In this document: in pieces, positions 22,137 to 33,206 of the stretch
Position numbering within the stretch: the stretch's first letter is position 1
Layout of the letters: every line of letters begins with the position of its first letter
Origin: Evernia prunastri
Lineage: Eukaryota > Ascomycota > Lecanoromycetes > Lecanorales > Parmeliaceae
Reading direction: 5' to 3'
Length of the DNA: 64,000 nucleotides
Assembly (NCBI GenBank): GCA_003184365.1
Contig: NKYR01000004.1
Coordinates: forward strand, 1-64,000
Notes under the pieces: model-generated
The model's database searches: none
Told to the model about the DNA's origin: nothing
Seen by the model: only the letters and a program-made list of their open reading frames with translations
Program-made: the position numbers and the translations under genes

Positions 22137-23430
22137 TTACCGGGATCTGTCGAGTACCTTTGAGGACTCGAATGTCCGACTGTCCATCAGGATCCCAATA
22201 GCTACAGTGAGTTTATAGAGCTCGTAGCAGTAAAGCGGATCCTCAAGGTCTAACAGCGAGCTGTGAGCATTGTACAATCGCACAAGCTCCTCATGTCCAT
22301 TCTTGGAGCATTTCGTCCCATTTGTGCAGATCATCTTCTTGAGATTGTACTTCCTCAGCAAGCCTCTATACCACTGTGGGTCAACTCTCTTCTGTCGTTC
22401 CTCAGCTGGTGTGCACGCTCGAAGTCGACGAAAAAGAATTCGCCCTGCAGAGCAAGATCGTTGACTTTAGACAAAAAAGGTCCCTCACAATCTAGGACCT
22501 TTGCAAATTGGGTCTCTGACGGTACGTCTAGGTGAGTAGCGCTATTCCTCTCACATTTCCCCATGCAATTCGTCCTCTGTGGAACTTCCCGTGCTGTTTC
22601 TGCGATCGTAAAAGCATGCTCGACGTATCCCGCTGTTGTCCCAAACGGGCCGAAATCGCGTCTCCAGCTGATGCAGATCTTGCTTCAAAACAAGTGCCAG
22701 TTCCATTCCCCAGTACACTTGCTTGGCTTCTCAAGAGCACACTCGGTAGTTTGGTACGCTGCATGCCCAATAGCGGTGGCACTTCTCCTTTTTTACCTGA
22801 TGTGAGGACCTTGCATCCGATTCTAGCGATTGGGAATTCGTGTGCCCGCACCGGCATGAAAAATTGGCGTGCCATACGAGCAAAGACGCGGCCTGATTTC
22901 GTATGGTCGAGCAAAACGAGAGGCAGATGAGGGCCATGTACCTGCCTCATTTCAGCTTCAAGATTGCTAAGCTCGCTCCGTAGATCATGACCCCCATTGA
23001 GCCCGTTGTCGGTGGTGGTCTCATCCTCCAGTCTGAGAAAGAAGATAGGGTCCTGCTGCAGGAGTGCTGAGATAAAATAGTCCACTGGTGTTGCCAAAAG
23101 GCTTCCTACCCTCTTGCCGCTTTCCCATACTGCCGCGTCCCCAAATGTCGTTGTCGCCGTGCTAATTATAGGAGCCTCATAGCCTAGCAGAAGACTGGAA
23201 CAGGGGGGGGGATTTTGAGAAGTCGAGGTTGGCCGTTTGACTCGTCCGTCCACCGCCAGAACCAGCTGTGCAAATGGCAGATCAAAGTGCCAGACCGGCT
23301 GGGACAAATGGCCAATGCAAGGAAGCTCTTGCGGCATCGTCGGTTTATCTGAATGAAAGGGTCTTGGATTGCGTCGGTGCCAGGACCTGCTGAACAGAGG
23401 ATCACTCTCTCCGTAAGGAACTACAGGCAC
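22137..23430 (-). pseudogene. Broken kinase-like gene, unknown family
   Basis: A 300-residue frame (23430-22528) contains protein-like stretches but no motif I can name. Its continuation switches frame near 22560 (to a frame reading FFVDFERA at about 22430) and again just after it (to CTPAEERQKR and WYRGLLRKYNLKKM, ending at 22137). FFVDFERA resembles the DFG-type metal-binding segment of divergent fungal kinase-like proteins. No acceptable intron resolves the first switch: the only GTGAG...CTAG candidate is 27 bp. Frameshifts from decay or base-calling error are likely, and a run of about ten G near 23204-23213 is one suspect. A gene with unusual introns remains possible. The last frame ends against a GTAAGG donor-like sequence. 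Confidence 0.4.
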
Positions 23431-23720
23431 TCCAGTCTATGAATACCTCAGGACGCGAAAGAGCAGCTTTGATAAATTTTGGGAATGGAATTCTTGAAAA
23501 GATCAAGACTTGTCTGCTACGTAAAATGCTATGTACATGTGCAACTAAAATATCGTATCTGATCGCCGTCGGCGCCTCAGAAGCGTGATACATACTGACT
23601 GCTCAAGGATGCACTTGAAATGGATGCGTACGTACAGTCGTGAACAAATGCTCGGCCCCCTTTAACCATCCACGGTTTATTGGCTCGTGGACAGTCACTT
23701 TTCAGTGCTCCCGGACCTGA

Positions 23721-24781
23721 TCAATGGCCTCCAGTCGTAGGAAACCCTAGGGCGACCTTGAAACTGTCGTAAATCAACCACTGGAAGGCGGTGAGGGTTC
23801 CAATCATGCCAATGCGGACGGGGAGGCCGTTCCAGAGGCCCTTGAACCCGATATTGCCGTAGATCCTAGACATGGCTTTTCCAGCGCCCTCGCCAGCTAG
23901 GGTATCACGTCAGCCCACCGATGTCTCTCATTTAACGATTGGTAAGGGGTACGTACGTTGCCTGTCAGCGTTCAACTTGCTGACCATTACATCCGCCGGG
24001 TGACTGATGACCGCGCATCCGATACCCGCAATATACCCACCCAAGAAACTCACCCCAGTCTGTTGCAGAGAGTTGTAGCTCTCCTTTGGTTTGCCCAGTG
24101 TAGCGTAGATGTAATTGACCGTCGTCTCGAAAGTGGCGAACTTCACCATGGTGTACGGAATTTGGCGGCCCCACAGCGGGTATAGACCCTTGTATAGTCC
24201 TCCAATGCCCTCTTTCGCCGTCACCTTCCCCCACCCTTCTCGCAGTGTGCTGGCGAATGGAGGAATGGTCGTCTGCATTCTTACTTTGATCGCCTCAAAA
24301 GGACACAACGCGATATCTGCCAGGAATTCCGCGGACGCCGACGCCGCGAGATAGACGATGGTTTTGTTGGCGTTGGGGAATAACTTGTCGCCATAGGTGT
24401 ATTTGAACACTTCGTAGAATCCGTACTTCCCCGCACCTTGGAATGAGTAGCCCACGAATGTAGGGGACCAGCCGAAGAAGACGCCGCGGAGGCCTTCGGC
24501 TTTGTAGATGCTACGCCAGGCGCTGATGTTGGAGGAGTAGATCTTGGAGTCGACTTGGCGGCGGCATTTAACTAGGTCAAGAGGTGTGACGGCTGCAGGA
24601 GCGTTAATATAGCTAGGTGATAGGTAGTCTTCATAGAGCACTGACACGTATGAGTGGGACCGCAGGATATGATGCCTCCCAGAGCGCAGGCACCAAAGTA
24701 GGTGGGTGAGTAGAGCTCAATGCCGCCCGGGCCCTTTTCGCTGCGGCCGGGCATCTTGGTGGCCGCTTTTTCAGTTGCCAT
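23721..24781 (-). CDS. Mitochondrial phosphate carrier (Mir1/Pic2 family)
   Basis: This inner-membrane carrier imports phosphate with protons for ATP synthesis. Some family members also move copper. Exons on the minus strand are 24781-24646, 24592-23957 and 23896-23721, giving 315 residues. The three tandem mitochondrial-carrier repeats carry the signature PLDLVKCR near residue 49, [10 protein letters not shown] near 145 and [10 protein letters not shown] near 245. [15 protein letters not shown] and [20 protein letters not shown] are characteristic of the phosphate carrier. Introns are 53 and 60 bp. The first donor (GTCAGT at 24645) was chosen because it restores [14 protein letters not shown]. 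The gene is transcribed in the same direction as the hydrolase upstream of it, 280 bp away. Mir1 versus Pic2 cannot be settled by eye. Confidence 0.94.
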
Positions 24782-25061
24782 TTGTGCTGCTTTGCTGGAT
24801 TAAAGCTTGATAGAGCTGGAGAAGAGCGCAGACGAGCTCGTGAGAGAGATTCGAAGGTCCAATGGCTTGCACACGAAGTGGCTGGAACTTGTAAGGCTTT
24901 TTGTTGGTTGTCGAAAAGCCGGGTCATCCGAGGGCGATAGGGCCGAGATAAGCGTTTTATGTCTTGGCGGCGGCACCAGCGGTGCATCTTCCGCCAAAGA
25001 CATCGGATGGCAAGATCAGCGGGGGTATCGGGCATTCTTTGCTAAAAGCGTAGCACAACTT

Positions 25062-26297
25062 TTATTCTACCTCTACAGCCTGTCTAATCATCTTCACAAT
25101 GTCCCTCAGCCCCTTTTGCCTCTCAGCCTGCGTATTACTTAGAAACATTGAAGCAATGGGCCAAGCATGAATTGCCCCAGGCTCCTCTCTTACACTGACA
25201 GCGCACCTGTTCTTACGCCATAAAGCAATCACACCACGTACCTCTGGGCCCAACACCTCTTCAGATCCATATAGAATATAATATCCTTTGGACGGCGATG
25301 CTTTTGCCCACCAGGTGCCATCTTTGCAGACCCCTGGAGATACCAAAGGATCACTCAAATTCGCCTCTGACCCCGCGTACTGGCGTCCATATACATGGAG
25401 CTGGTTCGCATCCAGAAAGTCACTGGCGGTGTTTCGATTCTGCGTGCTGAAGAGAGTTGTCCACGGTGATATCAGAGTTGCATAGCCCGGTCTCCGTTTT
25501 TCACAATCCGGTTGCTTGGCCATGTGTAATAAAAGACTCAAAATCAATGTTGCACCTGCGGAGTCCCCACCGACACAAATGCGGGAAGGGTCACCAACAA
25601 TCTGGCGAACGTATTCGTAGCCAGCAACCGTTTGCTCGAGCTGAGCCGGATAGACGGCATCCGGTACCAAGGTGTACTCAAGAGAGAATATGGCAGGGTT
25701 TCGATAGCCAGCCTCTTTGAGTAGACTGACCCAAGCTAGGAGGAACTCGAGGTAGAAGTAGCACGACCCCATAGAAAATCCACCACCATGACAATAATAG
25801 ATAACAATGTCGGGCTTCTCATATGGATCTGGGGTAATCCAGACACCATGAGTATCTTTAAGATTGATCTCGCGCCACGTGATGGGCGATTTCAGATAGC
25901 CTTGCCTAAGCATACGGAACCGAAGAAACGGTAGGGCGACTGGCTTGGAGAAGAAGACTCTGCCAATCTTGGCAGGAAAATGAGAGAAAGCATATCGTAC
26001 ACAGCGAATTGCAAAATCTTCAAACGGTGAAGCGAGCTTGACGAAGGGTGATCTCCTCTCTCTTGTTGTAAAATATCTTTCTCTGACGAAGCCGTATGGC
26101 AATTGAATGACTAACCTTTTGTCAGCAATAGTGTAGCTACAACCGGGGCATTGTATGCGAAGGTCCTCACAGAAGAATGGCAAGGCTTGAACTATACAGA
26201 CGAGAAGTTCAAAGATGTTGACACGCAAGAGCAGCTGTGGCGCGAGGAAGACGAGAAAAACAAGGCAATCGAGATACGAGATCTGGTCAAGAATCAT
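25062..26297 (-). CDS. Alpha/beta hydrolase, HGGG/GDSAG type (lipase/esterase-like)
   Basis: This is an intronless 411-residue protein. An N-terminal hydrophobic segment (about 8-43, LDCLVFLVFLAPQLLLRV and onward) suggests membrane anchoring. The catalytic region shows the oxyanion-hole motif HGGGFSMG near residue 182, the nucleophile elbow GGDSAG near 262 and a late His in AIHAW near 380. These are the hallmarks of the hormone-sensitive-lipase/abhydrolase-3 group (esterases, steroid deacetylases). An Asp/Glu partner is probably in YGSEEVLGPEV. The start at 26297 is the first ATG; the open frame extends 17 codons upstream without another. The natural substrate cannot be told from sequence. 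Confidence 0.88.
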   Translation of the reverse strand: MILDQISYLDCLVFLVFLAPQLLLRVNIFELLVCIVQALPFFCEDLRIQCPGCSYTIADKRLVIQLPYGFVRERYFTTRERRSPFVKLASPFEDFAIRCVRYAFSHFPAKIGRVFFSKPVALPFLRFRMLRQGYLKSPITWREINLKDTHGVWITPDPYEKPDIVIYYCHGGGFSMGSCYFYLEFLLAWVSLLKEAGYRNPAIFSLEYTLVPDAVYPAQLEQTVAGYEYVRQIVGDPSRICVGGDSAGATLILSLLLHMAKQPDCEKRRPGYATLISPWTTLFSTQNRNTASDFLDANQLHVYGRQYAGSEANLSDPLVSPGVCKDGTWWAKASPSKGYYILYGSEEVLGPEVRGVIALWRKNRCAVSVREEPGAIHAWPIASMFLSNTQAERQKGLRDIVKMIRQAVEVE

Positions 26298-26733
26298 TAC
26301 CCTCAGACCACCAGTGTAACAATGATAAAAGCAATAATTGACATACAAGTAAAGAGTGTAAGACTTTAAAGAAAGATGGAAAGAACCTATGTACCTAATG
26401 TCGAAAGAAACCGCCCTCGGGTGTTAGCATTTAGGGAAACGGCTCTAAGCCCAAAACGTACTGGTCTGCCAAGGCTTCCCAATGCCTACGGGACTTCAAA
26501 GTGCAGAGACCCGGACGAGAATCAACACCTGCGAACTTCACTCTTCGTTGTCTTATGTCTCGTCATATTTCCCACCCCCTCCATCTTCTTCTCGCCATGT
26601 TATCAATCTTACAGCCTCTGTCATTCTCCCTCTCATAACAACTTTGCCGACTGAGCGGCAATAGCGACAAACTGCTCTAACCAACCCACGAACTCCTCAT
26701 CCTCACCTTGCTCTTCAGGAGCTCATCACAATC

Positions 26734-29700
26734 ATGACTACACCTGCAGAGATTGCCGCGTGAGTTAGGCCAAATTCCATGGACGTACCAGCTAGCTGAC
26801 CGGACAATTAGGTCACTCACCATGGATGAGATACCGGTCAAGCTTCGCTGTGCAGCTTGCAACAAGCTTGCGAACAACGCGTTTCGCCTGCCGTGTTGTG
26901 ATCAGCACATATGTGAAGACTGTGAGTAGTTCGTTTGGTACCAAGCGGGGCTCTGATGATGCTGACGTCGAGATCAGGCCAAGCTTCGCTCCCTGTAGCT
27001 TGCCCAGTATGCTTGCATGAGCCTCTGGTGCCTGACGACTGTCTGCCAAATAAAGCCTTGCGGACTACAATCAAGGTTTTCCTCAAGAAGAAAGTCATGG
27101 AGCGTGAAACAGCTAGGAAGAAGGAAGCAATGGAAAAAGTTATTGCTACCCCGGCCACTCCTGCCACGTCACTACCAGAACAGACACCGGCTCCGCAACC
27201 CTCCGAGAATCCAGCGCTGCTTCCAACATCTACAGCAGCAGATAACAGCGGTGCCATTCAAGCCTCTCGTGATGTGTCCCAAGCCCCGCAGACCCAGGAT
27301 GATGCAGGCCCGAAGACCGAGGAGTCAACCGTACCTACCGAGGCCCAGAAAGATATCCCACAGGAGTCCATCGAGGTAAATACACCTATCTCCATTAGGG
27401 AGCAATCGTGGCTGACCTTTTCCAGTCACCTGGTGTTGAGATTTTAAGACGAGCCTCTACGCAAACTGCTGGTGACGGTAGTGTTGGTCAGGAGAAGACA
27501 GAGGACAACGAAAAGCAAAAGGAGATGCAACAACAGTCTGTGGGTCAGAACGAGCAGTGGGCACAAAACAACATGCAGGGGATGAATATTGGTGGCTTCG
27601 GTTTCGATGGCACCAATGGTGGCTTTCCCAGTATGGGCTTCAATGGTGTGGGAGATTTTAATCAAATGATGCAATTCATGCCCAACGGAATGCCCAACCC
27701 TATGATGGGCGCATTTCCCAATATGATGGGTGAGCATCCGTGACAGTATTATCAGCTTTAGCAAATATGGCTAATCATAGAATGTTAGGTATGCCGGGCA
27801 TGGGCATGGATCCTATGACCATATCGCAGGGTATGTACGGCGGCTTTGGCGGGCAAGGCATGGGTATGAATGGCATGAACATGGGCATGGGCTTCAATAA
27901 TGCTGGACAAGGAGCGTTCGGAGGAGGATTCAACGGGCAACCCGCAGCATGGAACGCAGGCCAAGATAAATTCAATCAAAATGCTTATGGTGGTCAAACA
28001 GGAATGGGTGGTGGTGACTTTGGAGCTAATACTGGATATGGTGGATATAATGTGCCACCGCATCAAGGAAACTTCAACCAGATGCATCAACATCAGTATC
28101 CCAATAATGATTTCCATCACGGTCATCATGGCCAAGGTTTTCAATCTCGCGGTCGTGGCCGAGGTCGCGGATACCCAAATGCAGGGCGCGGTCGTGGCGG
28201 CTACAGCCAGAATTTTTCTCAAGGTAATCAAAATCAGACCCAGACTAACTACGAAGCGTTCCATCAGCAAGTACCTCCACAGGTCACCCGGAGAGGCTCT
28301 CCAACTTATGGACCCCAGCAGGAACAGTCAACGCAACAACAACAGGATCATGCCACTGTTGGAAGCCAGCAGGATGCTAGGCCAGAGGAGAATGGCACTG
28401 GGCTTACGGCCGAAGAGCAGCTTAACAAGGAGCTTGACCCTGGCGATGCAGATGAAAACGCCGAGAAGCCTTCAGATATATCTACCAAGGAGGAGCAAGT
28501 AGAACCCCCAGCGGAAGAGGTCGTTGCCAAAACCGAAGCCTTGGAAGAGACCCAGGCTGAGGCAGTACCGGAAACGAAAGAAGAGAAGCCCGAGCCTATA
28601 CCAACTTTCGTACCCGATGAACCTTTAAAACAAGAGCTTTCTACCATCGATACTAGCGCCTCTATCCCTCCCTCAATGATGCCTCCACCTAGCCCTATGA
28701 TTCCCACAGGTCCCTCGGCACTTCAAGCCGACGGACCACTAGACACGAGTCCGCGAGGGCGTGGTGCTGGCCGTGGTTTCTATGGGAGTTCGGATTATCG
28801 TGGCGGATCGCGCGGTCGAGGATCAGGGTACCCTCTCCATAATGGCTTTCCTCGTGTCACTCCACCAATAGTAAAAGCTGTCGTTCCTCCTAGTGCGCCG
28901 AAGGGTCTTGGCGTCGAAGGTGCCCCCAAGGCCCCCAAAGCCTTGAGGGAGGGACAACCAAACACGGGAATTAAAGGGTTTTCGATAGTTGGCCGTGCTT
29001 CTGGTGCCGCTCAGTCTCGATCTAACGAAACTACAGCAATTAAAAGGTACGAGCAAATGCGACTCCTGTGACTAAGTCATAAATACAGATGTACTGATTG
29101 CCAACCTAGTCCTTCCCGAGAGCGTTCTCGTTCTCCAACCAAGCATCAATCCTCTCACCACCGACATCATCGTCACCGTTCCACCAGTCCCTCGAATGAC
29201 AGCGAGCATGAAAAGCGACGAGAGCGCCACCGCCGTCACTTGCGAAAATATGAGGACGAGAACGGCGATACAAAGGAATCCAAAGGCTCACGCACAAGAG
29301 TTGCGTCAGCCGATTCATCGACTAAACGATCATCACACCGAAGCCGTCGTGACCATGATAAAGAAAAGGATGTAGAGCGCAGCAGTCACCGCTCGCACCG
29401 ATCCCACCATGATAGGAGCAAAGACGATGACAGAGAGCATCGAAGTAGTAGAAAGCGATCAAAGTCCCCAGAGATCACTATCAACGGCGCCAGCAGACGT
29501 ACCCTACCCAACACTAACACCAATGCCAACAGCCATGTAAAAAAGCAGGATGACCCGTCCCAGTCATCTCGAAAGCGGCGCTCCGACGACGAAGAGCACG
29601 AAGACCATCACCGCGAACGGAAGCGTTCCCGACGCGACCAAGAAGGCACGCCCGAGGAAAAAGAAAACGGACACCGCTCCACCAAACCCAACAAGCGCGA

Positions 29701-30046
29701 AATTAAAGAACCGAGATCCAACCACGACAGACCACCTAAGGGTCCCGCGCAGGAAAGAGAAACAGAAAAGGCAAAGCCCGTGGATGCAGAGACGGAGAAG
29801 CCGAGATCACCGCCCAAAGGGCCGAAGATCGACCAGCACGCCCGGGAGCGCGAGGCGAGGAACGCGGAAAGGGTGGCCAGGGAAGAGCAGCGGAAGGCGA
29901 GGGCGATGGTGGGGCAGATTGGGAGCGGGAGGCCCAACGGGAAAGGCGCGGCGGTCCCGGGGAGGAGGATGAGTTATAAGTACGAGGACGAGGAGACTAC
30001 GCTTATGAAAGGGGAGAGCGAGAGGGAGGCTTTGAGGTATCGTTAG
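26734..30046 (+). CDS. RING protein of RBBP6/Mpe1 type with RGG and RS-like regions
   Basis: Exons are 26734-26759, 26812-26921, 26978-27375, 27426-27729, 27789-29046 and 29089-30046, giving 1017 residues. The RING-like domain is at about 21-70 (LRCAACNK, then LPCCDQHICEDC, VACPVC and PNKALRTTI). It resembles the RING of RBBP6/Mpe1, an mRNA 3'-end processing factor with ubiquitin-ligase activity. The middle is Met/Gly/Asn-rich, with RGRGRGRGYPNAGRGRGG and further RGG-type boxes. The C-terminal third is Arg/Ser/His/Glu-rich (SPSRERSRSPTKH) and ends in an acidic and basic mix. No DWNN ubiquitin-like domain or zinc knuckle is present, so it is not a standard Mpe1. A role in RNA metabolism with E3 activity is inferred. 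Introns are 42-59 bp, and all junctions preserve frame. Confidence 0.8.
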
Positions 30047-33000
30047 TGGGTACCGCGGTCCATGGTAGTTGGTACGATAGGGGATGGATGGGAGGAGAAG
30101 GAAAGGGGAGGGAAAGGATAAGGGGGAATCGATTGGTGGCATTGTGTGATCAGAGGCGGTTTTCTCCTCAGTACTACTAACGCCACAGGAGCGAGCAACT
30201 TGGCTTTGCTCCGAGCTTGGTCTACCCATTTGGCCATAGGGAGAGGGGAATCTAGGGGCGGGGCATTTTCAACTCTTCGACGAGCGAGCGGGGACCATTA
30301 CAGCTGAAGCTGAGTAGAGATACCGTTACTGTCTATGTGGCTTGGAAAAATCAAAAAAGGTTGTATCTCTACTCAAACCACCTGAGCGATATTGCTGTTA
30401 CTGTAAACAAAAGAAAATACATTGCATAGGAAATCCCAAAAATGGATTGTTTTCAAGTTGATGTAAGAGTTGTCAGCTCGGCCCCGTACGTGGTAGTGAA
30501 TACATACGTAGACACCAAACCAAGCCTACTTTGAAATGAAATACAATGCAACGAAGCGATACTCGTACACACCAGATCAAACAAATAGACAAACAGGACC
30601 GAACCGACCTCAACCGGACCACGACCAACGTCCCCCTCGCACCGCATCCAAAGCCCAAGAAGAACTCCCACCTACCTTACCTCCTTCCCCGCCTTGGTCC
30701 TCAAGAAACCTTCCTTTCCATGCCGCGCTCGGGATCCTGCCGCATGGCATGGCATGGCATTATCCAAAAAGGGTGAGTATCCGGGCGGTTGGAACGGTTC
30801 TGAGTAGGGAGAGCGTGGAATTGGCTGTTTTGTGTTGGGTGGTGGGAGCCAGGGGGCAAGTGTGGGGGAGAGGGTTTGGACCCGGGGTAGAAAGAGAGGG
30901 AGTATGGGGTGGGTGCGGTTGGAGATGGTTGAGGTAGTGGGGGAGGGGGCGTGATGGTTGATGGAGGGAAGAGTGGGGAGCGGAGACGTGGCTCCGGTCG
31001 ATCAGATGAGATGGGTTCTTGGCTAGATCGGAGGGAAGGCGGCGAAGTGAAGGGATGGGAGGTGCGTTTCTGGGCTCGGGAAAAGGCTCAGATGGATCTT
31101 TGGGGTTTGATTGATTGATCGATTGATTTGGGGGAGGGATGGGGGGTAGAAGGGTATTGGTATGAGAGCGAGCACATGCCTCGAATTGACTTTGGGTCTT
31201 TGAAAAGAGATGGGGGATTGGTTAGAGGGGTTGTGACGATGGGAGTCCGTGGCTCAGGTCGACTTGACTCTGGGTCCCTTTTTTTTTCGGGGACGGAGAT
31301 GGAGAGCGGAGAGCTTATTATCGAGTCCGATTACTCTGGATGGTTCCGATCGAGTCTGGGTCTTCGTTGGGTAGGGATACAGGGAGGGGTTTGTAAAGGA
31401 TCCGAGTCCGTGGCCTTTGGATAGTCTTGGGGCCTTTGTGCTGGATGGTAGTGAAGAATAGAGGGGTTGGAAGGATTCGGAGCGTATGGCTCAGTCACAC
31501 TTTTAGGTTCTTGTCACTCTTGTGCTGATAACGGTTGAGTTTCAAGAATCCCGAGTGACTGGTTGAAGCTTGATGGCCTTTTTTTTTTTTTTTTAGAAGC
31601 ACCGCAATCAATCGCACTTGAAAGATTGCATTTGGAGGGAAAGAGGGGGATGACATGACATGGTCTATGCATGTTCTAAAGGAAGGAGGTTTGCGAATAC
31701 GAGGAAGGTTGTCCCGGGACGCACCGCTCATGTGATTTTATCATGCTGCTGCATGCAGTCTGCACTGAAGATCTCTCGGAACCTCGCATTAATTACCTGC
31801 GCGTGGGGGTAATTCGCAACGTGTAAGCCAATGAAATGTCTACTAATTGGTGATTGAACTGCATAGATAACTTTGATTACGACGAGCGTATTCCTGCCAC
31901 GTCTGTTCAATGCAGCCCAAGTATTCCGACCTGCCGTGTGTGAGATCTATCAAATCCATAATGAAAACTCCGATCCCGGTATACATAACTACACCGTCCC
32001 AGTATGCGGGGTGATGGACCAGGAGAAAGACAGACGGAAGCCCCCCTCTGTACATGGGCTAGAACACTTGAGCAGACCTGCTCTGTGCTTGACCAACATA
32101 CCAAAAGATCGAAGCTTGCAGAGCGGTTGGCACAGAGAAATAACCTTCAATTCGGGTCAAGCCATGGAGATCCGAGGCCAAGGACTTGGAAGACTTCTTG
32201 GATATTGGGAGCGATGTAGGGACCGAGACCAGTGATGCCCTGTGTGGGTTTCTCGAACCCTGGTACTGGCAAGGAATAGTTGGGAACGGTAAGTGGATAC
32301 ACCGATCCAAAAACCAAAGAAACAAATAACTCATGCAAAAGATCCCAAGACAAATCCGTGGGTAGATGTACCGTTTATGCAAGTCACCATGGGGGAACAT
32401 CTTCATAAACGAAATTCCTGGATAGCTTTTCATCGGTTAAGAAAATGAATGGACATGATCCACGTCTCAAATACCCGACGAAAAGCTCGCGTCCTCGAGT
32501 CTCTACAGGAACCATGGTCAAATTCCTGGAAGCGATGCAATCGAGAGCTGAAACCTCCGTGCGCACCGTTGTGGAAGTCCGTTGTTCCGGTTCATGGGTC
32601 CATAGAGACAATAACGACAAGCTGAAAAAAACACAAATAAACGTAAGTACGCACATGTGAGAAGCATTGGAACGTCAGTGGTCTATCAATCGGACATATA
32701 AGTGACATCTGCAAACTAGATCGCAACACATTAACAGCGACCATTCCCCTGTATTTTTGTTCTCCCGTACCAACAAATGGTATCTAACGCCTCAAGGTGT
32801 ACTGTACCGTACTGCCGTAGCAAAATGTTCGTTGGTAAGCCTGCGCAAAAAATTCAAAATACCAATTGAAGGGCGGAGGGCGAGATCCGAGAGACATCCA
32901 AGGGATCCAGAATTTGTGTAGAACGCGTAGAGAAAAGCATCCATGGCCACACATGGGTCCTTGGATAAATGTACCATCCGAGGAAAAAGGGTACTCCGGC

Positions 33001-33206
33001 ACTTTATTGTTTGCCAAGGAACGAGTATCCAACCATCTGAGTATGATCCTAGTTATCCTTGGACCTTGGGAAGACGCTAACTCTTAATCCAAAAGGAGCG
33101 ATGGTTTATTGGATAGAACGCCCATCGCGGAACGGTATTATTCTTGATTGGTCGGTTGCTCAGCCAATGTTGACACTAGAACTTGCGAATCCCAAGTTTG
33201 GTATAC
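30047..33206. other. Intergenic region, G-rich and low complexity in part
   Basis: No supported gene is seen in 3.2 kb. It includes a GGCAT repeat (about 30741-30760), a strongly G-rich plus strand at 30830-31180, a 16-base T run (31579-31594), and scattered short frames between 31.8 and 33.1 kb that show no motif or linked exons. Confidence 0.5.
31579..31594. repeat. Poly(T) run of 16
   Basis: A homopolymer tract in non-coding DNA. No target-site duplication was noticed that would mark a retroposed poly(A) tail. Confidence 0.85.

Noticed and set aside
22530..22560. 27-bp GTGAG...CTAG intron joining two frames of the kinase-like gene
   Set aside because: It is too short for a spliceosomal intron in this kind of fungus.
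26100..26160. Possible intron (GTGAGG...AAAAG) inside the hydrolase gene
   Set aside because: It would be 55 bp and break the frame, whereas the unspliced frame is open throughout.
30536..30937. A 133-residue plus-strand frame
   Set aside because: It runs through G-rich low-complexity DNA. Trp/Gly-rich translation is typical of non-coding G-rich sequence.
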